NCBI GenBank assembly: GCA_005788935.1 | Contig: SYAK01000206.1 | Location: 1-15,294, forward strand | Direction: 5' to 3' | DNA length: 15,294 bases | Origin: Pseudomonadota bacterium | Lineage (GTDB): Bacteria > Myxococcota > UBA9042 > PHBI01 | In this document: positions 1-7,694 of the stretch, piece after piece | Position numbering within the stretch: the stretch's first letter is position 1 | Layout: every line of letters begins with the position of its first letter | Position numbers and translations under genes: made by a program | The notes under the pieces: generated by a model | Told to the model about the DNA's origin: nothing | What the model saw: the letters and a program-made list of their open reading frames with translations, nothing else | Database searches by the model: none

Positions 1-3000
1 ATCGAGGAGGCCCCCTGCCCCATCCTGCCGCCCGACGCCGAGCGCCTCCTGCTCGACTCGTCCGCGCGCATGGCCGAGCTGGCCGGCTACCGCGGGGTCT
101 GCACAGCGGAGTTCCTGTGGCAGCCGCAGGAGCAGCTCGCGGCCTTCCTCGAGGTCAACGCCCGCCTCCAGGTCGAGCACACCATCACCGAGCTCGTCAC
201 CGGCGCAGACCTCGTCCACGCGCAGATCGACATCGCGCGCGGCCTCGCCTGGCGCCGCCCCGAGCGCTACGTCGGCGGGCACGCCATCGAGGTCCGCCTG
301 TGCGCCGAGGACCCGGAACGCGACTGCGCGCCAGCCCCGGGTCTCATCCGCGTCCTCGACTTCCCGAATGGCCCGGGCATCCGCGTCGACTCGGGCATCG
401 AGCAGGGCATGGTCGTCGCGCCCGAGTTTGACTCGATGGTCGCGAAGGTCATGGCGTGGGGCCCCGACCGCAAGCTGGCGCTCGCACGCATGCGGCGCGC
501 GCTCCACGAGCTCGACCTCGTCATCGAGGAGGGTGCGCATAACAAGGCCATGCTGCTGGCACTCTTTGACAACCCGGCGGTCGTCGACGCGACCGCCGAC
601 ACCCAGTGGCTCGACCGCGCGCTCGCGGCTGGCGACCTCATGCCTGTGGTCGACCCGACGCCCGCGCTCATCACGGCCGCCATCCTCGCGCACACGGCCG
701 AGACCGAGGTCGACGTCCACGCCTTCTTCTCGGCGGCCCAGTCCGGCATGCCGCGGACCATCCCGGCGCCGGCCACACGCGGCTTCGACTTCCGCATCGG
801 GCGCGCCTCGACCCACGTCGACATCGACGACACCGGACCCGACACGTGGACCGTTGTCTGCGGTCACCGGCAGCACCACGTCCGCTTCCAGGTCAAGGAC
901 GCGGCCTCGGCGACGCTGGAAGTGGGTCCTGTGCGTCACCGAATCCTGTGGGCCGTCGGTCCCACGGCCACCCGCATCGACGTCGACGGGCGCACCTTCG
1001 CGGTCGTGGCGGCCAGCGGCAACGGCGTGCGTACGCCAGCCCCAGCGCTCGTCGTCCGCGTCGACGTGGCGCCAGGTGACGAGGTGCAGGCCGGTCAGCG
1101 CCTCGCGACGCTCGAGGCGATGAAGCTCGAGTCGCCGCTGCTCGCGGATCGGGCGGGCCGCATCGCGCAGGTCCTCTGCCGTCCGCATCAGCAGGTGACC
1201 GCGGGGCAGGTGCTGTTCGTGCTCGAGGCGGCCGGCGCCGAGACCGCCGAAGAGGAGGTCGTCAAGCCGCTCGAGCGGGCCGATCGACCGCTGTGGCGCC
1301 TCGCGGACGGGGCGCAGGCCCACCCCGCCCGCCTCGACGCGCTGCCAGAGACCGAGGCGACCGCCGTCATCCGGGACCTCGTGTCGGTCGTCCGCGGCGT
1401 GCTCCTCGGCTGGAGCCTGCCCGAGGACGCCGCCACGGCCGTCCGCGGCCTGACGCGCATCGACCTCGACTTCACCGGGCTGAAGCAGCCAGAGCGGTGG
1501 CTACCGCTGCTCGAGCTGCTCGAGGATTTCGTCGCGGTGGAGGCCTGCTTCGAGCGCGAGCCGATGGATGACAGCGCCCGCGGAACGACGGTGGAATTCG
1601 CCTTCTTCGACTTCTGCCGCCGCCTGCACCTCGGCGACCTCCGCACGACTGACGCCCTGAAGCAGCGTCTGCTCCGCGCGCTTGGCCGCTACGGCGTCAC
1701 GACGCTGTCAGGCAGCGTGGACGTCCGTGAGGCGCTCTGGCGCATGGCGCTCGCGCGTCGCCACTCGGAGCTGCGCTACCGCTGTGCCTCCACGCTGCTG
1801 CGCGCCATCATCGGCCTGCAAGGCGTCGGAGTCAGCCTCGACGGCGCGCTTTCCGGTATCGGGGTTCGTCCAACCCTGGTGGAAGTGCTTCGCCTCGCGC
1901 CCGCAAGCCTGCCCGCCGTCGGCGACAACGCCCACCAGGCGCTGCTCGCCCTCGAGCTCGCGCCGCGCTGGGAAGCCCACCGGGCGAGCCAGTCCCAGGG
2001 CACGCCCGTGGAGGACGTCACGGCTCCCGAGCTCGAGGACCGCGCCGCCCTCGAGGCCCTGCTCGCCGCGACTGACCTGCCGGCCGGGGTCGACCACGAC
2101 ACCGCGATCCGGCTCGAGCTGTGGCGCTACCAGCACTTCATCATGACCCGCCTGCCAGCCCCCGAGCCACTGCTGGTCCTCAACCTGCGGGCCCGCGAGA
2201 ACCCCGACGACGAGCGCATCATCGTGCTCGCCGACGTGGCCGACGCACCCGACACGCTCGGCTCGCCCGCGGACCCGAGGCTCGTCCCCTTCGAGATCGC
2301 CTGGCTCGAGGCGACCCGCCTGCTCCGCCAGGAGCAGAGCCGCCGCGACGCGCGCAAGCGATTGCACAACAACCGGATGGTGCTGTTTTTCCGCAATCCG
2401 CTGCGCCTGAAGCAGTCGGAGATGGTCCGCCTCGGGCGCCGCTACGAGCCGCAGACGCGGGGTCTCGGCCTCGAGAAGGTCGTCATTCACGCCCGCCTCG
2501 TCGACCCGCGCACGCAGGCGGCGCGGCCGCTCGCGCTGGTCATGCACACGGTCGGGCGCCACCGCCTTCAGGTCGCGGAGGAGAGCCTGACCCGCGACCT
2601 CGTGCGCCCGCTCGACCGCCTCGGGCAGCGCCGGGTCGCGGCGCGCCGCCTCGGCGTCCAGTGTCCCTATGACATCATGCACTTCCTGCAGCACCGTGGC
2701 AGCGCGGGCATGTCGCCGCACGTGGATCTCCTGAACGGCAAGGTCACCGAGCTCGACCTCGACGCGTCGGGCGACCGCCTCGTGCCCGTCTCGCGCGAGC
2801 CGGCGATGAACACCTGCGGCGTCGTCGTGGCGCTCGTCCGGCACCAGACCCGCAAGCACCCCGACGGAATGGAGCGCGTCCTGCTGCTCAGCGACCCGCT
2901 GAAGGCCATGGGCGCGCTCGGTGAGCCCGAGTGCCGTCGCATCCTCGCGGCCTTCGACCTCGCCGACGAGCGCGGCGTGCCCATCGAGTGGCTGCCGGTC

Positions 3001-4377
3001 TCGTCGGGCGCGCGCATCGCGATGGACAGCGGCACCGAGAACCTCGACTGGACGGCCCGCGTGTTGCGCCGCATCGTCGAGTTCACGGCGGTCGGCGGCA
3101 CCGTCAACATCATCGTGGCCGGCACCTGCGTCGGCGCCCAGTCCTACTGGAACGCGATGGCGACGATGCTGCTCCACACCCGCGGCGTCCTCATCATGAC
3201 GCCCGAGGCGGCCATGGTGCTGACGGGCAAGCGGGCCCTCGAGGCCTCGGGCAGCGTCGCGGCCGAGGACGAGCGTGGCATCGGCGGCTATGACCGCATC
3301 ATGGGCCCGAACGGCGAGGCGGCCTACCTGGCACGCGACGTCGGCGAGGCCTGGCGCATCCTGTTTGACCACTACGCGCTGACCTACAGCCGCCGCGGCG
3401 AGTTGCCGCGGCACTTCGGGACGGGCGACCCCGACACGCGCGACGTGATGGAGTCGGCTTACCCGAGCGACGACACGGGCTTCCGGACGATCGGCGAAAT
3501 CTTCGACGAGAAGACAAACCCCGGGCGCAAGCGGCCCTTCTCGGTGCGCGCGGTGCTCCACGCCGCGGTCGACCAGGACGGCGGCGTGCTCGAGCGCTGG
3601 GCGGGCTGGCGCGACGCCGAGACGGCGGTCATCCTCGACGCGCACATGGGTGGGGTCCCAGTCACGGTCATCGGTATCGAGAGCAAGCCATTGCCGAGAA
3701 GCGGGCAGATCCCGAGTGACGGCCCCGACACGTGGAGCGGCGGCACGCTCTTCCCGCAGTCATCGAAGAAGGTCGCGCGCGCCCTGCGCGTGGCGAGCGG
3801 TGTGAGGCCCGCGGTCGTGCTCGCGAACCTCTCGGGCTTCGACGGCAGCCCCGAGTCGATGCGGCGGGCCCAGCTCGAGCTCGGCGCCGAGATTGGCCGC
3901 GCGGTCGTCGAATTCGAGGGGCCGATCATCTTCTGTGTCATCGGGCGCTACCACGGCGGCGCCTACGTGGTCTTCTCGAAGGGCCTCAACCCGCGGCTTC
4001 AAGCGCTCGCGGTCGAGGGCAGCTTCGCGTCTGTCATCGGTGGTGCGCCTGCCGCCGCGGTGGTGTTCCCGCGCGATGTAAAGAAACGTGTCGACGCCGA
4101 CCCGCGCGTCGTGGCCGCGCGCCAGACCCTCGAGGAGACGCCGCCCGCCAAGCGCCCGCGGCTCCGCGAGAAGCTCGAGGCGCTGCTCTCGGACGTGACG
4201 CTCGAGAAGCAGGCCGAGGTCGCGAAGGAGTTTGACGCCATCCACAGCGTCGAGCGCGCGGTCCGCGTCGGCAGCCTCGACGCGGTCATCGCGGCCCGCA
4301 ACATCCGCCCCGCCATCATCGAGCGGTTGCGAAAGGCGCTGCGGCCGTTGTGGTCGGCCGAGGCGAGCGGGACATGA
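1..4377 (+). CDS. Single-chain biotin-dependent acyl-CoA (acetyl-CoA) carboxylase, 5' truncated
   Basis: The frame is open from base 1, so the N-terminal part of the biotin carboxylase is outside the window; 1458 residues remain (numbered from base 1). Order: end of the biotin carboxylase ATP-grasp domain with EVNARLQVEH (51-60) and its C-terminal domain (about 88-190, RVDSGIEQG), a linker, a biotinyl domain (about 343-411) with EAMKLES and biotin-accepting Lys375, a central region, then a carboxyltransferase from about 878 to the end. The carboxyltransferase has SSGARIA (Arg1005) and GRYHGGAYVVFSK (1315-1327). By family knowledge the enzyme carboxylates biotin with ATP and bicarbonate and passes the carboxyl to an acyl-CoA, giving malonyl-CoA or a homologue. 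The order BC-BCCP-central-CT resembles eukaryotic ACC and some bacterial fused carboxylases rather than the four-subunit enzyme. His1318 sits where yeast ACC has a substrate-binding Arg. Acyl-CoA specificity cannot be read. The stop overlaps the next start (ATGA). Confidence 0.93.
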   Translation: MEEAPCPILPPDAERLLLDSSARMAELAGYRGVCTAEFLWQPQEQLAAFLEVNARLQVEHTITELVTGADLVHAQIDIARGLAWRRPERYVGGHAIEVRLCAEDPERDCAPAPGLIRVLDFPNGPGIRVDSGIEQGMVVAPEFDSMVAKVMAWGPDRKLALARMRRALHELDLVIEEGAHNKAMLLALFDNPAVVDATADTQWLDRALAAGDLMPVVDPTPALITAAILAHTAETEVDVHAFFSAAQSGMPRTIPAPATRGFDFRIGRASTHVDIDDTGPDTWTVVCGHRQHHVRFQVKDAASATLEVGPVRHRILWAVGPTATRIDVDGRTFAVVAASGNGVRTPAPALVVRVDVAPGDEVQAGQRLATLEAMKLESPLLADRAGRIAQVLCRPHQQVTAGQVLFVLEAAGAETAEEEVVKPLERADRPLWRLADGAQAHPARLDALPETEATAVIRDLVSVVRGVLLGWSLPEDAATAVRGLTRIDLDFTGLKQPERWLPLLELLEDFVAVEACFEREPMDDSARGTTVEFAFFDFCRRLHLGDLRTTDALKQRLLRALGRYGVTTLSGSVDVREALWRMALARRHSELRYRCASTLLRAIIGLQGVGVSLDGALSGIGVRPTLVEVLRLAPASLPAVGDNAHQALLALELAPRWEAHRASQSQGTPVEDVTAPELEDRAALEALLAATDLPAGVDHDTAIRLELWRYQHFIMTRLPAPEPLLVLNLRARENPDDERIIVLADVADAPDTLGSPADPRLVPFEIAWLEATRLLRQEQSRRDARKRLHNNRMVLFFRNPLRLKQSEMVRLGRRYEPQTRGLGLEKVVIHARLVDPRTQAARPLALVMHTVGRHRLQVAEESLTRDLVRPLDRLGQRRVAARRLGVQCPYDIMHFLQHRGSAGMSPHVDLLNGKVTELDLDASGDRLVPVSREPAMNTCGVVVALVRHQTRKHPDGMERVLLLSDPLKAMGALGEPECRRILAAFDLADERGVPIEWLPVSSGARIAMDSGTENLDWTARVLRRIVEFTAVGGTVNIIVAGTCVGAQSYWNAMATMLLHTRGVLIMTPEAAMVLTGKRALEASGSVAAEDERGIGGYDRIMGPNGEAAYLARDVGEAWRILFDHYALTYSRRGELPRHFGTGDPDTRDVMESAYPSDDTGFRTIGEIFDEKTNPGRKRPFSVRAVLHAAVDQDGGVLERWAGWRDAETAVILDAHMGGVPVTVIGIESKPLPRSGQIPSDGPDTWSGGTLFPQSSKKVARALRVASGVRPAVVLANLSGFDGSPESMRRAQLELGAEIGRAVVEFEGPIIFCVIGRYHGGAYVVFSKGLNPRLQALAVEGSFASVIGGAPAAAVVFPRDVKKRVDADPRVVAARQTLEETPPAKRPRLREKLEALLSDVTLEKQAEVAKEFDAIHSVERAVRVGSLDAVIAARNIRPAIIERLRKALRPLWSAEASGT

Positions 4378-5147
4378 GCCCCGTGCCCCGTCGCAAGAGC
4401 CCGGCCGTCACGATCGAGCCTCCGATCGGCCCCATCGTCACGGTCGCCGAGCCCCCGATCGCGCGGAGGGCCCGGGCGACCCCGTACGCGGAGGCTGCAC
4501 GTCCGCTGCTGGCGAGCGCGGCGCCCACCGGTGCGAGGCGGCCGCCCGCGCCACCCGTCAGCAGCCGCGGCGCGAAGACGCGCGAGAAGCTGAGGCAGGC
4601 CGCCTATCAGGTGTTCCGCGACGCAGGCTACGAGGCGACGACGGTCGACGCGATCTGCGAGGCCGCCTCGGTCAGCAAGGGCGCATTTTACTTCCATTAT
4701 CCCGCCAAGCAGGATGTCTTCCTCGACATTCTGGACGTCTGGAGCCAGGAGATCATCGGCCAGGTCGAGGCGCAGTTCACGGCCGCGGTCGAGACGCGCG
4801 ACACGCTCGCGGTGGTGCACGCGGCCCTCATCCGCGAGGTGAATCGCGGGCGCGTCATCGTCCCGCTGTGGCTCGACTTCACGGTGCACGCCCGCCACGA
4901 TCCGGCCATCCGCGAGGCGCTCGCGGCCTTCTACCAGCGCGGGCGGAGCGCGGTCGCGGAGATCCTGCGGCCAGGCGTCCCGGGGCTGTCGCAGGACGCA
5001 CTTGACGGGCTCGCACGGACCGTCTTCGGCGCCTACATCGGGGTCCTCATCCAGGAGATCGCCGACCCGGCGGGAGCGGACGCCGTGCAGGCTGTCGACG
5101 CGGTGATGGGGGTCCTCCGCGGCATCGTCAAGGGCCCACCGCGCTGA
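4374..5147 (+). CDS. TetR-family transcriptional regulator
   Basis: 257 residues. The chosen ATG overlaps the carboxylase stop codon as ATGA, which implies translational coupling; an ATG 24 bases upstream in the same frame lies inside the carboxylase and is less likely. Residues 1-63 are a Pro/Ala/Arg-rich, probably disordered extension, unusual for the family. A TetR N-terminal helix-turn-helix follows at about 64-116: TREKLRQAAYQVF, GYEATTVDAICEAASVSKG and the hallmark AFYFHYPAKQDVF. The helical remainder (about 117-257) is a ligand-binding and dimerisation domain of unrecognised subtype. TetR proteins normally repress DNA in the absence of a small effector. Co-translation with an acyl-CoA carboxylase suggests control of lipid or acyl-CoA genes, perhaps with an acyl-CoA effector (inference). 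No obvious operator was found nearby; the operon promoter is upstream of the window. Confidence 0.92.
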   Translation: MSPVPRRKSPAVTIEPPIGPIVTVAEPPIARRARATPYAEAARPLLASAAPTGARRPPAPPVSSRGAKTREKLRQAAYQVFRDAGYEATTVDAICEAASVSKGAFYFHYPAKQDVFLDILDVWSQEIIGQVEAQFTAAVETRDTLAVVHAALIREVNRGRVIVPLWLDFTVHARHDPAIREALAAFYQRGRSAVAEILRPGVPGLSQDALDGLARTVFGAYIGVLIQEIADPAGADAVQAVDAVMGVLRGIVKGPPR

Positions 5148-5179
5148 GACCGCGCGGCCGCTGGCAAGGCGGACCAGGG

Positions 5180-5203
5180 CCTTTCGGAAAGGGCTCGCCC
5201 TTT
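5180..5203 (+). promoter_or_regulatory. Two mutually exclusive hairpins between the tetR-type gene and the SDR gene
   Basis: CCTTT (5180-5184) can pair with AAAGG (5188-5192) around CGG. The same AAAGGGC (5188-5194) can instead pair with GCCCTTT (5197-5203) around a 2-base loop. Only one stem can form at a time. The second stem could act as a weak terminator of the upstream operon, although the T-run is only three bases, or the pair could work as an attenuator ahead of the SDR start. The pairing is seen directly; the function is inferred. Confidence 0.4.
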
Positions 5204-5229
5204 GCGCGCACCCGCGATACGTCGTGCCC

Positions 5230-6807
5230 ATGTCCGCCCCACCGCCACGCCCGTCCGGCGCGAACCCGGAGGCCCTGCTCGGCCTGCCTCCCGAGACCAT
5301 CGCCGAGCGCATCCAGGCCGCGGCCGAGCTGCTCGACGCCGTGACGCTCGACCGTGGCCTGCTCGCCCACGTCGACACCGAGACGCGCGAGTACCTGCTC
5401 GTCTCGGCCGGTCGCGCCTCGCGCCCCGACAAGGCCGCACGCAAGCAGCTCGCGCGCGCCCTCGAGCGCGCCGAGCGGGTCGCGCAGAAGGCCTCACGCG
5501 AGGCGCTGCTCGACCAGACGGGCATCCGCCGCATGCGCGAGAACCCGATCTTCGAGACGCCGCGCCGCCTCGCCATCCACGCGGGGCTGAATCCGGACGA
5601 GGCCGCGGAAACGCCACGCGACCCGCTCGGCGCCCGGCCCGACGCGCGCATCTGCTATGTCTGCCGGCAGGACTATCGCGAAATCCACTGGTTCTACGAT
5701 CAGCTCTGCCCGAGCTGCGGGGACTTCAACCACGCCCGCCGCGACCCGCGCCACGACCTCTCGGGCCGCTACGCGGTCGTCACCGGTGCCCGCGTCAAGA
5801 TCGGCTATCAGGCCGCCATCATGCTGCTGCGCAACGGCTGCCACGTCGTCGTCTCGACGCGCTTCCCGCGCGACGCGGCCCGACGCTACGCCGCAGAGCC
5901 GGACTTCGCCGCGTGGGGGCACCGCCTCGAGATCCACGGGCTCGACCTGCGTCATGTGCCAAGCGTCGAGGTCTTCTGCGCGCGCCTGCTCGAGCGTCTG
6001 CCGCGCCTCGATTTCATCATCAACAACGCCTGCCAGACGGTCCGCCGCCCGCCCGCGTTCTACGACCACTTGATGGCCCGCGAGCGCGCGCTGGCGGGTG
6101 ATGCGGACCCCGTCACGCGGCGCCTGCTGGCCGAGCCGGACGCGGCCTTCGAAGACGTCAGCGCGAGCGCGGCCCTCGCCCTGACCGCCGAGCGATTCAC
6201 CGGGTCGCGGGCGGCCGAGCTGTCGCAGGTCCCGTTGCTTCCCGAAGACTTCCGGCGCGACGGGCACCTGTTCCCCGAGGGGCGCCTCGACGCGGACGAG
6301 CAACAGGTGGACCTCCGCGACATGAACAGCTGGCGCCTCAGGCTCGCGGACGTCGCGACAGTCGAGCTGCTCGAAGTGCACGTCGTCAATGCCGTGGCCC
6401 CCTTCATCCTGAACGCCCGCCTCAAGCCGCTGATGGAGCGCGTCCCGAGTCAGGACACACACGTCGTGAACGTGTCCGCCATGGAGGGACAGTTCTATCG
6501 CACCTACAAGAGTGATCGACACCCGCACACGAACATGGCGAAGGCGTCGCTGAACATGATGACGCGCACGTCGGCCGCGGACTACGTCCAGTCGGGCATC
6601 CACATGAACAGCGTCGACACCGGCTGGGTGACCGACGAGGACCCGGCCGCGATCGCCGCCCACAAGCGCGAGGTGCACGCCTTCCACCCGCCGCTCGACA
6701 TCGTCGACGGGGCCGCACGCATCGTCGACCCGATCTTCGACGGCCTCGCGACAGGTCGCCACGTCTGGGGACAGTTCCTGAAGGATTATCGCATCACCGA
6801 TTGGTGA
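5230..6807 (+). CDS. Zinc-ribbon-containing short-chain dehydrogenase/reductase (SDR) family protein
   Basis: 525 residues from ATG 5230; a GTG two codons earlier (5224) is an alternative, and no clear Shine-Dalgarno separates them. This is about twice the length of a classical SDR. Residues 1-135 are mostly charged and helical. A zinc-ribbon-like CYVC (142-145) and CPSC (160-163) follow. The Rossmann nucleotide-binding motif is TGARVKIG (185-192), with Lys190 where classical SDRs have Gly. FIINNAC supplies the NNA motif. Ser416 (NVSAMEG) and Lys438 fit the catalytic Ser and Lys, but the usual Tyr of YxxxK is Thr434 (TNMAK). I read it as an SDR-fold NAD(P)-binding protein of an atypical subgroup. 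Whether it is an active oxidoreductase, and on what substrate, is unknown. It may be co-expressed with the carboxylase-TetR pair, 82 bases upstream. Confidence 0.85.
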   Translation: MSAPPPRPSGANPEALLGLPPETIAERIQAAAELLDAVTLDRGLLAHVDTETREYLLVSAGRASRPDKAARKQLARALERAERVAQKASREALLDQTGIRRMRENPIFETPRRLAIHAGLNPDEAAETPRDPLGARPDARICYVCRQDYREIHWFYDQLCPSCGDFNHARRDPRHDLSGRYAVVTGARVKIGYQAAIMLLRNGCHVVVSTRFPRDAARRYAAEPDFAAWGHRLEIHGLDLRHVPSVEVFCARLLERLPRLDFIINNACQTVRRPPAFYDHLMARERALAGDADPVTRRLLAEPDAAFEDVSASAALALTAERFTGSRAAELSQVPLLPEDFRRDGHLFPEGRLDADEQQVDLRDMNSWRLRLADVATVELLEVHVVNAVAPFILNARLKPLMERVPSQDTHVVNVSAMEGQFYRTYKSDRHPHTNMAKASLNMMTRTSAADYVQSGIHMNSVDTGWVTDEDPAAIAAHKREVHAFHPPLDIVDGAARIVDPIFDGLATGRHVWGQFLKDYRITDW

Positions 6808-6829
6808 GGCGCGGCGCCACGGGACGTCC

Positions 6830-6847
6830 GGCCCGTTTGCGCGGGCC
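6830..6847 (+). terminator. GC hairpin after the SDR gene, overlapping the next promoter
   Basis: GGCCCG (6830-6835) and CGGGCC (6842-6847) form a 6-bp stem with loop TTTGCG, 22 bases after the SDR stop. There is no T-tail, so termination is uncertain. The loop and the first stem base on the right contain the -35 hexamer of the next promoter. Confidence 0.35.
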
Positions 6848-6865
6848 CGTAGCGCGGGCTAGACT
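6837..6865 (+). promoter_or_regulatory. Sigma-70-like promoter, apparently leaderless
   Basis: TTGCGC (6837-6842), a spacer of exactly 17 bases and TAGACT (6860-6865). Transcription would start about 7 bases after the -10 hexamer, which is at the ATG at 6872, so the message for the membrane protein would have no leader. No Shine-Dalgarno is present before that ATG, which agrees. The same -10 and nearly the same -35 recur at 14393-14421. Confidence 0.6.
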
Positions 6866-6871
6866 CGCGGC

Positions 6872-7234
6872 ATGCTGAATCGTGTCTCCATCCTCGTCGC
6901 GTGGGCCGTCGCGGTCGTGCTCGGCTCGGTCCTTGTCTCGCTCGCGCTCGAGGGCGGAGACGTCTTCGGCATCGCGCTCGCGATCGCGTCGGGCGCGTCG
7001 CTGCCCTACCTCGGGGCCTACCTCGTGCTCGCGCCCCGCATGACGTCCTTTGCGCGGCAGCAGGGGCTGCACCTCGGGCTCGCGGCGCTGACGCTCCTCG
7101 GGTTGCTGCCGTTTCTCGGTGGTTGGGCGCTCTTCATGTTGCCCTACCTCGTCATCGGCGTTGTCTGCCACGTCCTTCTCCGGCGCGCGCGACCCGCGGT
7201 CGCCGAGCCCGCGCCCGACGGCACCGCGGCCTGA
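6872..7234 (+). CDS. Small four-helix membrane protein of unknown function
   Basis: 120 residues. Hydrophobic helices lie at about 4-26, 31-53, 65-82 and 85-105, with short charged connections and an Arg-rich turn (LLRRARP) followed by a Pro/Ala tail that is probably cytoplasmic. I see no catalytic motif, metal ligand cluster or recognisable family signature. The gene stands alone: 64 bases after the SDR stop with its own strong promoter, and 148 bases before the lipoprotein gene. Good coding character (third-position G/C), a fully membrane-compatible translation and the promoter at 6837-6865 support it as real. Function is not assignable from sequence. Confidence 0.75.
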   Translation: MLNRVSILVAWAVAVVLGSVLVSLALEGGDVFGIALAIASGASLPYLGAYLVLAPRMTSFARQQGLHLGLAALTLLGLLPFLGGWALFMLPYLVIGVVCHVLLRRARPAVAEPAPDGTAA

Positions 7235-7316
7235 TACGTCCGCAGTCAAGTTCAGGGGAGCACGCGCGGCTGCGATCTTCGGCAATGTGTTGCAAGGATG
7301 TTGCACCCGCGCCCGC

Positions 7317-7345
7317 TTGACGGCCGCACGGGGCAGTGATGGGAT
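7317..7345 (+). promoter_or_regulatory. Probable promoter of the lipoprotein/Mur-ligase pair
   Basis: TTGACG (7317-7322) matches the -35 consensus in five of six bases. TGGGAT (7340-7345) lies 17 bases downstream as a weaker -10 (three of six). It would give a leader of about 30 bases ending in GGAGAAG (7370-7376) before the lipoprotein start. Confidence 0.4.
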
Positions 7346-7382
7346 CCGCCTGCGCTGCTTGAGGCGCCTGGAGAAGATGACC

Positions 7383-7694
7383 ATGCGAATCGAACGCGCC
7401 ACCTTCATCGCGCTCGCCCTTGGCGGCGCTAGCGCCAACCTCATCGCCTGCGGGGCCACGACCTCGAACCGCCAGGTCGAGACGAGCCCCCTCGAGGAGG
7501 GTGGTGCGGCGTTCGAGGAGGGCGGCGAGGCCTCCGACGAGGACGGTGGCTACAGCGGGCAGGAGCGCGGCCCCGTGTGCGACGTCTGGGCCGAGGACGG
7601 CTCATGCGAAGAGTTCCTCCCGATGCAGGAGTGCGCGGCCTGGAACGAGGACGGGTCGTGTGCCCTCTTCGAGTCGGATGCCGACCAGGAGTGA
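7383..7694 (+). CDS. Small acidic lipoprotein with duplicated Cys-Trp-EDGSC motif
   Basis: 103 residues from ATG 7383, with GGAG 9 bases upstream; an in-frame ATG at 7377 is only 3 bases from it, so the second is preferred. The N-terminus is a lipoprotein signal: RIER, a hydrophobic stretch, then lipobox LIAC with lipidated Cys23. The mature part is strongly acidic, with EEGG repeats (LEEGGAAFEEGGEA), and ends in two copies of C-x2-W-x-EDGSC-x2-F, from Cys66 and from Cys84, exactly 18 residues apart; the four cysteines could form disulphides or bind metal. I recognise no named family. It should sit in the inner or outer membrane facing the periplasm. The stop overlaps the GTG start of the Mur-ligase-like gene, so the two are probably co-translated. 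Confidence 0.75.
   Translation: MRIERATFIALALGGASANLIACGATTSNRQVETSPLEEGGAAFEEGGEASDEDGGYSGQERGPVCDVWAEDGSCEEFLPMQECAAWNEDGSCALFESDADQE

Noticed and set aside
1708..3645. Long minus-strand open frame (645 codons) opposite the carboxylase
   Set aside because: The plus strand encodes an unmistakable carboxylase over the same bases. The minus translation is Arg/Ala/Val-rich with no motif, as expected for an antisense frame in high-G+C DNA.
3999..5651. Minus-strand open frame (550 codons) across the carboxylase end, TetR and SDR genes
   Set aside because: It spans three recognised plus-strand genes and their gaps and is low-complexity Ser/Arg-rich. It is a shadow.
5494..6762. Minus-strand open frame (422 codons) opposite the SDR
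   Set aside because: The SDR carries clear Rossmann and catalytic-region motifs; the antisense translation has none.
7577..7690. Upstream extension of the Mur ligase that might restore domain 1
   Set aside because: These codons overlap the lipoprotein gene and read as an Arg-rich shadow; nothing resembles a Mur N-terminal domain.
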